Source: Pseudomonadota bacterium
Lineage (GTDB): Bacteria > Pseudomonadota > Gammaproteobacteria > Steroidobacterales > Steroidobacteraceae
Assembly (NCBI GenBank): GCA_023417315.1
Contig: JAEZFW010000067.1
Location: 62,001 to 126,000, forward strand
Length of the DNA: 64,000 nucleotides
Direction of reading: 5' to 3'
The notes beneath the pieces are model-generated. The model was given only the letters and a program-made list of their open reading frames with translations. It was not told where the DNA came from and made no database searches. This document shows positions 34,706 to 42,972 of this stretch, in pieces. Position 1 is the stretch's first letter; each line of letters begins with the position of its first letter. A program made the translations under genes and the position numbers.

Positions 34706-35449
34706 TCACCGACCTACGGTCGCGAATGCTCTCACCGGGAACGTGCCCATGCCCTTGATCTTCGGCGGCACCGCGCTGAAGCGAAAACCCGACGTTGGCA
34801 GCTGCTCGAGCCCACGCATGTGCTCGACGATCGGGATGCCGGCACGCAGCAAGGTCGTATGCACTGATCGACGCTTATCGGCGGTGTCATCGATATTGAA
34901 TGAATCGATGCCGACGAGCACCGCACCCGCTTCCTTCAAGAACAGCGCTGCGTCTTCGGTGAGAAACGGATGGCTCTCCGAATAACGCTCGGTCCTGAAA
35001 TGTTTATCCCACCCCGTGTGCACCAGCACTGCTTTGCCGCGCACATCGATATTCGCGAACGCCTCCCGCGAAATCGCACGGTCGGCTGCACCAATCACGC
35101 GCACCAGCACGCCTTCGAGGTCTGCGAGGCCGCCGAGATCGAGACCGGACAGGTCCTTGCCATCGGCAAAGCGATGGAAAGGTGTGTCGAGGTACGTTCC
35201 CGTATTCGCGACCATTGTGATCTTGCCGATCTGAAACTCGGTTCCCTCCGCATAGTTCGCTCGCGATTGCTCGCGGCTCAAGTGGTCGACGATCACAGGA
35301 CCTGGCAAGCCCTTGTACGTGATCATTCCGTCTTCGATCGAATGACTCAGATCGATCAGCTCGCGCCGTTCTGCGAAAGATGCATCCATGGTGAATACTC
35401 CTATCGCCATCGCTGTGACAATGAGGGCTCTGCCTTTCATGCTCGACAT
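34706..35449 (-). CDS. Exported cyclase / kynurenine-formamidase-like family protein
   Basis: A 247-residue protein with a signal peptide (ALIVTAMAIGVFTMDASFA). It has the cyclase-family core: LIDLSHSIEDGM at the start and NTGTYLDTPFHRF, the position of the family's HxGTHxDxPxH metal motif, then VLVHTGWD and VGIDSFNID. Two of the three expected metal-binding histidines are replaced (Asn and Tyr), leaving Asp and the last His. It may therefore use metal differently or be a divergent subfamily. Starts at 35449 or 35440 are both possible. Confidence 0.8.
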   Translation of the reverse strand: MSSMKGRALIVTAMAIGVFTMDASFAERRELIDLSHSIEDGMITYKGLPGPVIVDHLSREQSRANYAEGTEFQIGKITMVANTGTYLDTPFHRFADGKDLSGLDLGGLADLEGVLVRVIGAADRAISREAFANIDVRGKAVLVHTGWDKHFRTERYSESHPFLTEDAALFLKEAGAVLVGIDSFNIDDTADKRRSVHTTLLRAGIPIVEHMRGLEQLPTSGFRFSAVPPKIKGMGTFPVRAFATVGR

Positions 35450-35861
35450 CTCGCTCCGCTGCAAACGCAAGAGAAACCTATGACGCCAGATAATCTACAC
35501 TCCCCCACGCACACACGCTCGCGTGACGAGGCGAATGGAGGGAGCAACAAATGCGGAAGAGGATCAGCGCAGCCTGCGCATTCGTAGCTCGAATGCTGCG
35601 GCAGGGAAGCCATGGGTGCGAGGCTAAGGGAATCTAACGGCAACGGTGGAGTGGACCGCTCGTCTTCATCACTCCGCCGCGCGACAGACGATCAACGCGG
35701 TGAGACTCTCGGAAGTGACAAACCCACGCGATGGCAGAGACGCTCTCGTCGTCTGACCTTGCCGAGAGGCTTCCTTGCCGTCGTTAGTGCGGCTCCCCTG
35801 CCGAAGGCGTACTCCACCGAAGGGCTCCTTGCCTTCGTGCGCACGACTTCCCTATCGGGAA
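35450..35861. other. Repeat-containing intergenic region
   Basis: About 410 bases without a convincing gene. It contains one GGCAGGGAAGCC fragment near 35592 and a longer GGCTTCC repeat array at 35766-35858, immediately downstream of the lipoprotein stop. Confidence 0.5.
35766..35858. repeat. Dispersed GGCTTCC-type repeat array
   Basis: AGGCTTCCTTGCCGTCGTTA, then GTGCGGCTCCCCTGCCGAAGG, and a diverged copy GGGCTCCTTGCCTTCGTGCG. Third location of the family seen at 28518-28812 and 34629. Confidence 0.75.
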
Positions 35862-36398
35862 TCACTCCTGATCATCGTCTCGTATATCTACCCGCACGAG
35901 ACTGAATCGAGTGCCGCTTCCGTGGGGGTCGATCGCCACGATGCGCTGATTCTTCTCGGTTCCGACCTTGTACACGATGTCGTGCGATCCGGCGTCATCG
36001 CAGGTGAGCTCGACGTTGATCCCATTCGAGCCGCTCTCGACCTTCTCGCCATCCCTGTACGGACACTCGATGACCTCGCCATACTTCCCTAACGCATCCC
36101 GATAGAAGCGCGCGACCTTTTCCGGCCTGTCGGATGTCTCCAGTTCCGCCGCGACAACTCTCAATCCGAACAGTGGCGTAGAGATGCCGATGTCGGCAGC
36201 GCTTTCGTCATCCTCGTCGTCCTTGTAGGGCTTAGCGCCTGGATACGACGGCAGACCAAGTGCATTTGCCGTCGCTTTGTCGCCCACTTCGAGGCCGAAG
36301 GAAATCTTCTTCGACCGCTCTTCGGTTGCATCGCATGCGCTGACGGCGCAGCAGAGCATTGCAGCAGCAATGAGCCGAATACCCGCGTTCATGTTCAT
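35862..36398 (-). CDS. Hypothetical lipoprotein, 178 aa
   Basis: The protein has a lipoprotein signal ending VSAC, then ERSKKISFGLEVGDKATAN, LGLPSYPGAKPYKDDEDDE and VARFYRDALGKYGEV. Similar proteins, with a 'LP-yPGA' segment and 'FYR-aL--YG', occur in Lysobacter and Rhodanobacter relatives, but I know no function. The ATG at 36398 follows GGAGGAGCT; an upstream start in the same frame is at 36413. Outer-membrane or periplasmic location is expected. Confidence 0.75.
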   Translation of the reverse strand: MNMNAGIRLIAAAMLCCAVSACDATEERSKKISFGLEVGDKATANALGLPSYPGAKPYKDDEDDESAADIGISTPLFGLRVVAAELETSDRPEKVARFYRDALGKYGEVIECPYRDGEKVESGSNGINVELTCDDAGSHDIVYKVGTEKNQRIVAIDPHGSGTRFSLVRVDIRDDDQE

Positions 36399-36501
36399 AG
36401 CTCCTCCACCCATCAGATGTTGACTCGCGCGCTGACCTGCCTGCGGACCGGCCTGCTTACGTTAGAGAACACAGGTACCAAGGGTGGAGTTACAAATATC
36501 C

Positions 36502-39321
36502 CTACTCACCGCCTGCTCGACCGCCAACCCGCATGACCGCGGCGCGGGCTTCAGCGATGGATGCGGACTCAGGGGCATCGTAGGCTTGCCGCGCTGCGAG
36601 CGCTTTGTTCGCCCACTCCTGTGCCGCGACCGGCTCACCGGATCGAAGCAGGACCTCGCTGTGCACGAGCCAGATTGCGGGACCCATGCGAACATCCCGA
36701 AATCCTTTGACGTCATCCCAAAGCTCGAGCGCGCGAGCGGAGGCAATCGCGGCCGCTTGAATGTCGTAGCGCGCGAGCGCGACGCGTGCAAGCCCGGCAT
36801 GAGCGAGCGCCACGTGTGACAGCGTGCGACCCTGCGCTTGATGCAGCACTTCATCGAACTGAGCCTGAGCTCCTGCGATGTCGCCTCGCTCGAGCAGGAA
36901 GCGTCCCCAACGCTCGCGGATCGCGAGCACAGGCTGTGAAGAAGCAGGATCCCTCGCGACGCGTTGCTCGAGAGCCGCCTGGAGCGCTCGCTCCGCATCC
37001 GCTGTTCGGCCCGCGCGATCGTAAGCATCGCCGAGCGTCGCACGCACGCGTGGCAACTGATAGTCATACATGCGAGCGGTCTGATAGAAGCGCTCGGCGG
37101 CTTCGAGCGACGAAATGGCTTCCAGCGCTCGGCCCTCGGCCGCAAGGCACGACGCATACCACTCTCGCGCTTCGATCGCATCGTGATGCATCGAATCCGC
37201 AGGGATCTCGGCGAACAGCTTCGCGAACAGCTCAGAGGCCCGCGCGCGATTCCCGCCGAGATGCGCCGTCCGCGCACGCATGGCCCCAGGCACCCAGTTA
37301 CGATGATTGGTCTCGCCATAGGTGCGTCGCATGATTTCCGCGGCGCGCGCGTAGGCTTGATCGGCCGCTTCGAAGTCACCCATGTATTGAGCGATGAGCC
37401 CGAGATTGCCGTTGATCGTTGCGAGCTCGGCATCATTGCGATCTTGAACGCTTGCGGAGAGCGCGACCGCCTCCTCCAGATATCGCCGTGCAGGTTCCAG
37501 ATCCATCCGATTGCTGTAGGAGGTGCCGAGATCCGCAAGCGCGGTCACCCGCCCCGGGTGAGTCGGTGCGATCTCGGCAAATAGATTGAGCGCTTGCTGA
37601 AACGCAGTACGCTGCTCTTCGACACGCGAGGAGTCGTCGAATAGCGCCTGTGCACGCATGAGCCACCATTGGGCACGCAGCTCGCTCCGCTCGAGTCCGG
37701 CCTCACGGATCAGCAGGTCAATCGATTCGAGCTGCTTCAGCGCGGCGGCACTGTCGAGCTGATCCTTCTTCAGAATCGCCTCATCTAGCAACGCGGCGAT
37801 TACGATAGGATGACGGTGACCGTAATGCTGCGTCGCCTTCGCGAGATAGCGGCGCTGCAAGCTCTCATAGCGCGTCGCCTCGCCGAGCTCGCGAAAAATT
37901 TCTGCTGCCACCCCGAACAACTCGATCTGTGTTTCAGGATCATCGGCAAACTCGCGTTCGATGCGCGCCACGCTCGCATCCAACAACTCGCGCGCAGTGA
38001 TCTCCCCGCGCAGCTTGTCGCGCGCGATGCGAGGATCGCTCGCCTTGAAGATATCGATCAGAAACTCTTTCGCCGCTGTCGCTCGCGCGGCTTCCCGTTC
38101 GGCTCGCTCTGCGTGCCATGCGACGCCCGCAAGACCTGCGGTCAATGCGACGATGACGCTGGCAGTGGCGGCAACTGGAATCCAGTGACGACGCAAGAAT
38201 CTTCGTGCGACGTATGCACGCGCGCCGGCCCGTGCGAGCACCGGTTCGCCTCGCAAATGCCGGCGTAGATCTTCGGCCAGTGCACGAGCATCCGTATAAC
38301 GCGCATCCGCATCGCTGCGCAGCGCCTTTGCGACGATTGCATCGAGATCGCCTCGGAGCTGCGCGGCGAATGATGCGTTCGATGCTTTGCTCGGCGGAAC
38401 AGGAGGCATCCCGCCAACGACACGCATCAGCGCGGCACCGAGAGGCGCACGTTCGATAGGCCATGGCAACCGGCCGGTCAGCAGTTGATAGAGCGTCACC
38501 GCGAGCGCGAACACATCGGTCGCGGTTGTGATGACCCCACCATCGAGCTGTTCGGGTGCCGCATAGGCTGGAGACAACACTGCGGTCTGCGTGGCATCTG
38601 CACTTGGCTCGCGCGCGAGCAGCTTCGCAATACCGAAATCGAGCAACTTCACTCGACCGGCTGCGGTCACGAAGGTGTTGGTCGGCTTCAAGTCTCGATG
38701 CACGACGAGATGTGCATGCGCATAGGCGACGGCATCGCAGATCTGTAGGAACAGATCGAGTCGTTGCTCCAGATTCGCACCGCGACGGTCGCACCAGGAT
38801 AGGAGATCCTCGCCATCGACATACTCCATCGCCATCCACGGCCAGCCTTCCTGCGTGACGCCGCCGTCGTACAGCCGCGCGATGCCTGGATGCTCGAGCT
38901 GCGCGAGGATCTGACGTTCCGCTTTGAAGCGTTCGAATGCGGTCCCGGGAGCAGGCAGCATCAGCTTCAACGCGACGCGCTGTTCGAAATCGCCGCCTGT
39001 GCGTTCGGCGAGCCAGACCTCGCCCATTCCGCCCATGCCTAAGCGCTTCACAAGCGAGTACGGCCCGATCGAACGACCCACTGCCGCGAGCGATCCCTGC
39101 GCTTCTGGTGCTTCGGCTGTCCGCAGTGCAGGTCGATCTAGAAATCCATCGGCTCGCGTCGCAGCTTCGATCAGCTTGGAGAGTCGTGCCTGCTGAGCAG
39201 GATCCGAACATGAGCGACGCACGAACGACTCGCGCTCCTCGGGCGCAAGCTCGAGTGCTTCATCCAGCAGCGCATGAAGATCGGCCTCGCGCGACACGTC
39301 AATCCCCGCCAAGCTCTTCAT
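36502..39321 (-). CDS. Membrane-anchored Ser/Thr protein kinase with C-terminal TPR repeats
   Basis: A 939-residue protein. Residues 88-360 are a Hanks-type kinase: glycine loop GMGGMG (95-100), catalytic Lys119, HRDLKPTN with Asp210, DFG at 228-230 and APEQ. A membrane segment follows at about 380-402 (IPVAATASVIVALTAGLAG), then about 500 residues of helical TPR-like repeats facing outside or forming a scaffold. Its start overlaps the ECF sigma gene stop by 23 bases, so the two are translated together. In Vibrio a homologous kinase (PknT) activates its ECF43 sigma by threonine phosphorylation; the same relation is likely here. Confidence 0.92.
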   Translation of the reverse strand: MKSLAGIDVSREADLHALLDEALELAPEERESFVRRSCSDPAQQARLSKLIEAATRADGFLDRPALRTAEAPEAQGSLAAVGRSIGPYSLVKRLGMGGMGEVWLAERTGGDFEQRVALKLMLPAPGTAFERFKAERQILAQLEHPGIARLYDGGVTQEGWPWMAMEYVDGEDLLSWCDRRGANLEQRLDLFLQICDAVAYAHAHLVVHRDLKPTNTFVTAAGRVKLLDFGIAKLLAREPSADATQTAVLSPAYAAPEQLDGGVITTATDVFALAVTLYQLLTGRLPWPIERAPLGAALMRVVGGMPPVPPSKASNASFAAQLRGDLDAIVAKALRSDADARYTDARALAEDLRRHLRGEPVLARAGARAYVARRFLRRHWIPVAATASVIVALTAGLAGVAWHAERAEREAARATAAKEFLIDIFKASDPRIARDKLRGEITARELLDASVARIEREFADDPETQIELFGVAAEIFRELGEATRYESLQRRYLAKATQHYGHRHPIVIAALLDEAILKKDQLDSAAALKQLESIDLLIREAGLERSELRAQWWLMRAQALFDDSSRVEEQRTAFQQALNLFAEIAPTHPGRVTALADLGTSYSNRMDLEPARRYLEEAVALSASVQDRNDAELATINGNLGLIAQYMGDFEAADQAYARAAEIMRRTYGETNHRNWVPGAMRARTAHLGGNRARASELFAKLFAEIPADSMHHDAIEAREWYASCLAAEGRALEAISSLEAAERFYQTARMYDYQLPRVRATLGDAYDRAGRTADAERALQAALEQRVARDPASSQPVLAIRERWGRFLLERGDIAGAQAQFDEVLHQAQGRTLSHVALAHAGLARVALARYDIQAAAIASARALELWDDVKGFRDVRMGPAIWLVHSEVLLRSGEPVAAQEWANKALAARQAYDAPESASIAEARAAVMRVGGRAGGE

Positions 39322-39838
39322 ATAAGAGCGCCTTGGCCTTCGCCCAGTCGCGCTGCACGGTGCGGTCGGTGACGTTCAACGCCGCGGCGGTTTCAGCTTC
39401 CGTATAACCGGCGAAATAGCGGCACTCGACGACGCGCGCGAGCCGCGGTTCTCGCGCTTCGAGCCGCGTCAAGGCTTCATCGAGCGCGACGATTCTTTCT
39501 TCGCTCTCGATGAAGACATCGTCGGCGGCTTCGAGCGGCAAGGCCTCGAGACCAGCCCCCCGTTTCGTGGCGAGGCGCTCGCGTGCGTAGCTCACCAATA
39601 CCTGACGCATCGCGAGCGCGGCGACGTTCAAGAAGTGCGCGCGATCGCGCCACTGCCCACCTTGAAACAACTTGATATAGGCCTCGTTCACGAGCGCGGT
39701 CGTGCGCAACGTTTCGGACCCACCGAGCCGCCGGCGCTCGCGATGCGCAAGGCGCCGCAACTCCGCATGGAAGGCTTCCATCAATAAGCGAACGGATGGG
39801 TCGGCCAGGACCGCGTTCGTATTCTTCTGTTCTTCCAT
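39299..39838 (-). CDS. ECF43-like RNA polymerase sigma factor
   Basis: A 179-residue sigma factor with region 2 (LRTTALVNEAYIKLFQGG, then RAHFLNVAALAMRQVLVSYA) and region 4 (VVECRYFAGYTEAETAAALN, RTVQRDWAKAKALLYEEL). In place of the usual acidic DAEDLVQ patch of region 2.2 it has TTALVNEAY, as ECF43 proteins do; Thr46/Thr47 lie where phosphorylation would supply charge. The ATG at 39838 is used; a GTG at 39856 is an alternative. It is directly followed, with a 23-base overlap, by the kinase gene. Confidence 0.9.
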   Translation of the reverse strand: MEEQKNTNAVLADPSVRLLMEAFHAELRRLAHRERRRLGGSETLRTTALVNEAYIKLFQGGQWRDRAHFLNVAALAMRQVLVSYARERLATKRGAGLEALPLEAADDVFIESEERIVALDEALTRLEAREPRLARVVECRYFAGYTEAETAAALNVTDRTVQRDWAKAKALLYEELGGD

Positions 39839-39940
39839 CCTTGGATTCTGCAACACCTGCCCCGTCTGATCCTACCCGCAATCCGTCGATGTCGGGATTC
39901 GGGCTCGGATTGCGTAACAGTCAGTAAGCAAGCCAGAACG

Positions 39941-39975
39941 GCCCTCACCCCAATCCTCTCCCAGAGGGAGAGGGG
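39941..39975. repeat. CCCTCTCC-type palindromic repeat
   Basis: GCCCTCACCCCAATCCTCTC then CCAGAGGGAGAGGGG; inverted orientation relative to the copy at 40039. Confidence 0.7.
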
Positions 39976-40038
39976 CGCTTCTCGCAGGCACGAGGTAAAG
40001 GCAACGCCGCGCGGTGAGCGGTTCGCTTCGAGCAGACA

Positions 40039-40071
40039 CCCCTTTCCTCAGGGAGAGGGTTGGGTGAGGGC
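40039..40071. repeat. CCCTCTCC-type palindromic repeat
   Basis: CCCCTTTCCTCAGGGAGAGG then GTTGGGTGAGGGC. Confidence 0.7.
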
Positions 40072-40087
40072 TGCGAAAAAAACCAAA

Positions 40088-40120
40088 CACCCCTCTCCGT
40101 CGAGGGAGAAGGTTGGCTGA
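40088..40120. repeat. CCCTCTCC-type palindromic repeat
   Basis: CACCCCTCTCCGTCGAGGGA then GAAGGTTGGCTGA; its tail runs into the GGCTGAA tandem. Confidence 0.65.
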
Positions 40121-40136
40121 AGGCTGAAGGCTGAAG
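40115..40136. repeat. Three tandem GGCTGAA heptanucleotides
   Basis: Three exact copies of GGCTGAA ending about 27 bases before the lipoprotein start at 40163. Confidence 0.85.
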
Positions 40137-40162
40137 ACAGGACAAGTAACCGAGGTACACGA

Positions 40163-40642
40163 ATGACTCTGCTCCCGACCCGCATCGTGCCGATGCTCGC
40201 CCTCACACTGAGTCTCGCCGCGTGCTCGGACACGACCGAGCTCGAGGCGGCGCGCAGCCTGCATCAACGGATCAGCGGTGGCGACGATTCGCTCGCCTGC
40301 AAGCTGCTCAGCACCGAACAGATCGGGAACGCGCTCGGCGCATCCGTCGAGGCAGGCCACACCGCCGGACCCTTGGGCAGCGGCTGCAGTTGGCAGATCG
40401 AAGGGAGCGATCGCAGCGTCATGATCCAGATCGTTCCGCGCGACTACTGGGAAGACGGAACCACTCAACCTGGTGGCCAGGTACTCGAAGGCATCGGCGA
40501 GGCAGCCTTCGTCGGTCCATGGCTCGACGATCAGAGAGCCGGCGCGCTCACGGCGAACGGTGCCGTCTATGTCATGAGCCCTTCGAAGAACACTTCCGTC
40601 GCCCTTCTGCGCGACGTCGCCTCACGAGTACCCCAACTATGA
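40163..40642 (+). CDS. Exported lipoprotein, DUF3558-like, 159 aa
   Basis: The signal ends LSLAAC (Cys21). After it comes DSLACKLLSTEQIGNALGAS and GSGCSWQIEG, two cysteines placed as in DUF3558-type lipoproteins, then AAFVGPWLDDQRAG and a C-terminal GAVYVMSPSKN. The first gene of a run of exported proteins; its stop overlaps the next start by four bases (ATGA). Expected to be attached to the outer or inner membrane, with a disulfide between Cys45 and Cys74 or so. Ligand unknown. Confidence 0.8.
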   Translation: MTLLPTRIVPMLALTLSLAACSDTTELEAARSLHQRISGGDDSLACKLLSTEQIGNALGASVEAGHTAGPLGSGCSWQIEGSDRSVMIQIVPRDYWEDGTTQPGGQVLEGIGEAAFVGPWLDDQRAGALTANGAVYVMSPSKNTSVALLRDVASRVPQL

Positions 40643-41583
40643 ATCGCTTCATCTTCGTCTTCCTCGCTGCATTCGCTTGCTTCTCGAGCGCGCATGCGGA
40701 GCGCACTCGCCTCGCCATGATAGGCGGTGACGGTGGCCGCTACTTCGAACACGTGTGTCCAACCGGCAGCGTCCTCGTAGGCGTGAGGGGATATACCGGC
40801 TTGTGGATAGACAATGTGCAAGCCTTGTGCGCACGCATGGACAGGGCAGGCCCACTCGATGCGTTAGCCAGCGGTCCTGCATTCGGCGGCGCCCAAGGAC
40901 AGACGAACAACTCCTACACGTGCCCAAGCGGAACCGTCATCTATAGCTTCGGCGTACATGAAGTCGCGGATCGCCACGTCCTGGGGCGGCTCGTATTCAC
41001 TTGCCGAGATGCGTTCACCTTGGAGTCTGTCGGCAACATCGGTCGTTTCGAAGGCAGCGGAGACAAGAAGTTCGATGGCTTCTGGCGCGACTGTCCCTCC
41101 GGCACTGTGGCAGTGGGCATGCGCGGTCGCGCAGGTACCTACCTCGATGCGTTCGGCCTCGTGTGCGATGTCATCACGAGTATTGCTGACGTTCCGATTC
41201 GGGCCATCGGCAAAACCACGCGCGAGCCGCCGCCAAGATCCGCACCGCAGCCGAAGATCGATGCGAAGACCGCAAGTGTGCGCCAGTCGGGGGTGATCGA
41301 CTTTCCTCGGGTTCGTGGCTGCAAGGACGGTTTCGTGCACCGACTCGCGCGGCCCGATGACAAGACATGCGTCCCGCCGGAATCGCAGAAGCGAACGGCA
41401 GACGAGAACGCTCGTGCCAACGAGCGGCGCGATCCGCATGGCGCGTACGGACCTAACACCTGCATTGCCGGCTTCGTCTGGCGCGAGGCCTTCCAAGGCG
41501 ACACGGTGTGCGTGACACCTGAGGTGCGCGCACTGGTCCGCCAAGAGAACGCGCAGGCCGCGAATCGGAGTGTCGTGCGGTGA
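40639..41583 (+). CDS. Secreted Cys-rich protein with two duplicated motif types
   Basis: A 314-residue exported protein (signal FIFVFLAAFACFSSAHA). The N-terminal half repeats 'CP-G-V-VG-RG--G---D---L-C' two or three times (CPTGSVLVGVRGYTGLW, CPSGTVAVGMRGRAGTY), possibly a beta-prism-like fold. The C-terminal part has two copies of 'C--GFV-R-A---D-TCV-PE-R---EN--A--R' (CKDGFVHRLA and CIAGFVWREA). The latter motif is familiar from secreted proteins of actinobacteria and myxobacteria, without known function. It overlaps both neighbours by four bases. Confidence 0.75.
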   Translation: MNRFIFVFLAAFACFSSAHAERTRLAMIGGDGGRYFEHVCPTGSVLVGVRGYTGLWIDNVQALCARMDRAGPLDALASGPAFGGAQGQTNNSYTCPSGTVIYSFGVHEVADRHVLGRLVFTCRDAFTLESVGNIGRFEGSGDKKFDGFWRDCPSGTVAVGMRGRAGTYLDAFGLVCDVITSIADVPIRAIGKTTREPPPRSAPQPKIDAKTASVRQSGVIDFPRVRGCKDGFVHRLARPDDKTCVPPESQKRTADENARANERRDPHGAYGPNTCIAGFVWREAFQGDTVCVTPEVRALVRQENAQAANRSVVR

Positions 41584-42854
41584 TCGACCCCCACACGAAG
41601 CTCGCACCGAGGCACATACGCGCAAGACGCTTCGTCAGCACGAGCACAGCTTCGATGATTGCGCTCGGCCTTCTCCCGCTTGCAGCGGCCGTGAGCGAAT
41701 CCTCGCCCGCGAGGATCCCGCTCTGCCCAGGCCTGCAGATCGTGACCGCCATCAGTCAACCGAACGGCGACTACGAATCGATCAAGACGATTGTCTCGGT
41801 CGATGACGATAGCGTGTTGATCCGCTACTCATCCGAATCTCTCGTCACCGACCTGCTCGCACCGGACTTCGGTCAAGTGCGCAAAGTGACGTTGAATCGA
41901 TCGGTGCGCCGCTCGGATCTTCAATCCGCCACGCTCTATCAGCAGCGCTTCATCGCAGGAATGCCGACGCAGATCCCGGAGACCACCGCCATCGGAACGT
42001 CGACCGCGGTGATCCGCACGCTACGCACGAAGGGACGCAGTGAGTTCTCAATCTCCAATGCCTACTCAGGCGAATTCCCTGCGGATCGCAATCAGAGTCC
42101 GAGCTTGTACGACTTCATGTCGCCTGGTGAGCTCGAGCGAGTCGGTAGCGCCGAGCGTGTGTCCGTTGTCGTGAATGATGTCAGCACGTCCCTTCCCGTC
42201 ATTCGCGCACGCGGCGAGTTCGCCGCGGAACCCTCGGAGTTCGTGTTCCTCGACGACGATGCGAACCCACTGACGTTGAAGTTTCGCGTCGGCATCGATT
42301 CCGAGCCGCCGATGGACACCAGCATGAAGGAGCTTTGCCACACGATGCAGAGCTCTGCCCCGGACATGAGCCGTGCACTGTGCGGTCGCGACAAGGCAAG
42401 CGATCGCGAGACGCTAGAAGTGGTGAAGATCGCGTATCGCTGCAAGGTGCCGGCTGCGCCGACGCAAGCGCCGGCTGCTTCGGGGCCTACATTGGAACAA
42501 GATCTCGAGAAGACCGGCAAGGCGGTCGTCTACGACATTCACTTTTCCTTCAACAGCGATCGCATTCGAGAAGAATCAGCGCCGCGGCTCGCGGAGATCG
42601 CGCAGGTTCTACGCAAGCATCCTGATTGGACACTCGCGCTGAACGGTCACACCGATTCGATCGGCGGCGAGCGCTACAACCTCGATTTGTCTCGTCGTCG
42701 TGCCGCGGCGGTGAAAGACGCGCTCGTGAAAATGCATGGAATCGGGGCAGCCCGCTTGACCACCGATGGATTCGGCGCAGCTCAACCTCGCGATACGAAT
42801 GACACGCTCGTTGGACGAGCGCGGAATCGGCGAGTGGAGTTGATCAAGCAGTAG
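41580..42854 (+). CDS. OmpA-family cell-envelope protein
   Basis: A 424-residue protein with a GTG start overlapping the previous stop (GTGA). A signal-like segment (TASMIALGLLPLAAAV) is preceded by a basic stretch. Residues 60-300 are a novel region with no repeat seen. The C-terminal 120 residues are an OmpA domain: IHFSFNSDRIREESAPRLAE, NGHTDSIGGERYNLDLSRRR and GFGAAQPRDTNDT-GRARNRRVE, which binds peptidoglycan. Inferred role: links the exported complex of this operon to the cell wall. Confidence 0.85.
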   Translation: MIDPHTKLAPRHIRARRFVSTSTASMIALGLLPLAAAVSESSPARIPLCPGLQIVTAISQPNGDYESIKTIVSVDDDSVLIRYSSESLVTDLLAPDFGQVRKVTLNRSVRRSDLQSATLYQQRFIAGMPTQIPETTAIGTSTAVIRTLRTKGRSEFSISNAYSGEFPADRNQSPSLYDFMSPGELERVGSAERVSVVVNDVSTSLPVIRARGEFAAEPSEFVFLDDDANPLTLKFRVGIDSEPPMDTSMKELCHTMQSSAPDMSRALCGRDKASDRETLEVVKIAYRCKVPAAPTQAPAASGPTLEQDLEKTGKAVVYDIHFSFNSDRIREESAPRLAEIAQVLRKHPDWTLALNGHTDSIGGERYNLDLSRRRAAAVKDALVKMHGIGAARLTTDGFGAAQPRDTNDTLVGRARNRRVELIKQ

Positions 42855-42876
42855 TGGCTCGAGGAAAGAATCAAGA

Positions 42877-42909
42877 AACTCTCGCAAAGCACGCAGAGCT
42901 CGCAAAGGA
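42877..42909. repeat. Copy of a dispersed 'CTCTCGCAAAGC' intergenic repeat
   Basis: AACTCTCGCAAAGCACGCAG then AGCTCGCAAAGGA between two exported-protein genes; related copies at 20958, 46490 and 53313. Confidence 0.6.
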
Positions 42910-42972
42910 GGAAATGGAGGACATGGTTTGGAGATGGAGCGCTGCTGTAGTTCGGATTGACTGGAGATCCAC

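Larger units (their letters stand above)
39839..40162. other. Repeat-rich intergenic region between divergent genes
   Basis: About 320 bases. Three copies of the CCCTCTCC/GGAGAGGG palindrome and a 7-base tandem repeat fill most of 39941-40136. A GAGG seven bases before 40163 is the ribosome site of the lipoprotein gene. No other gene was seen. Confidence 0.6.
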
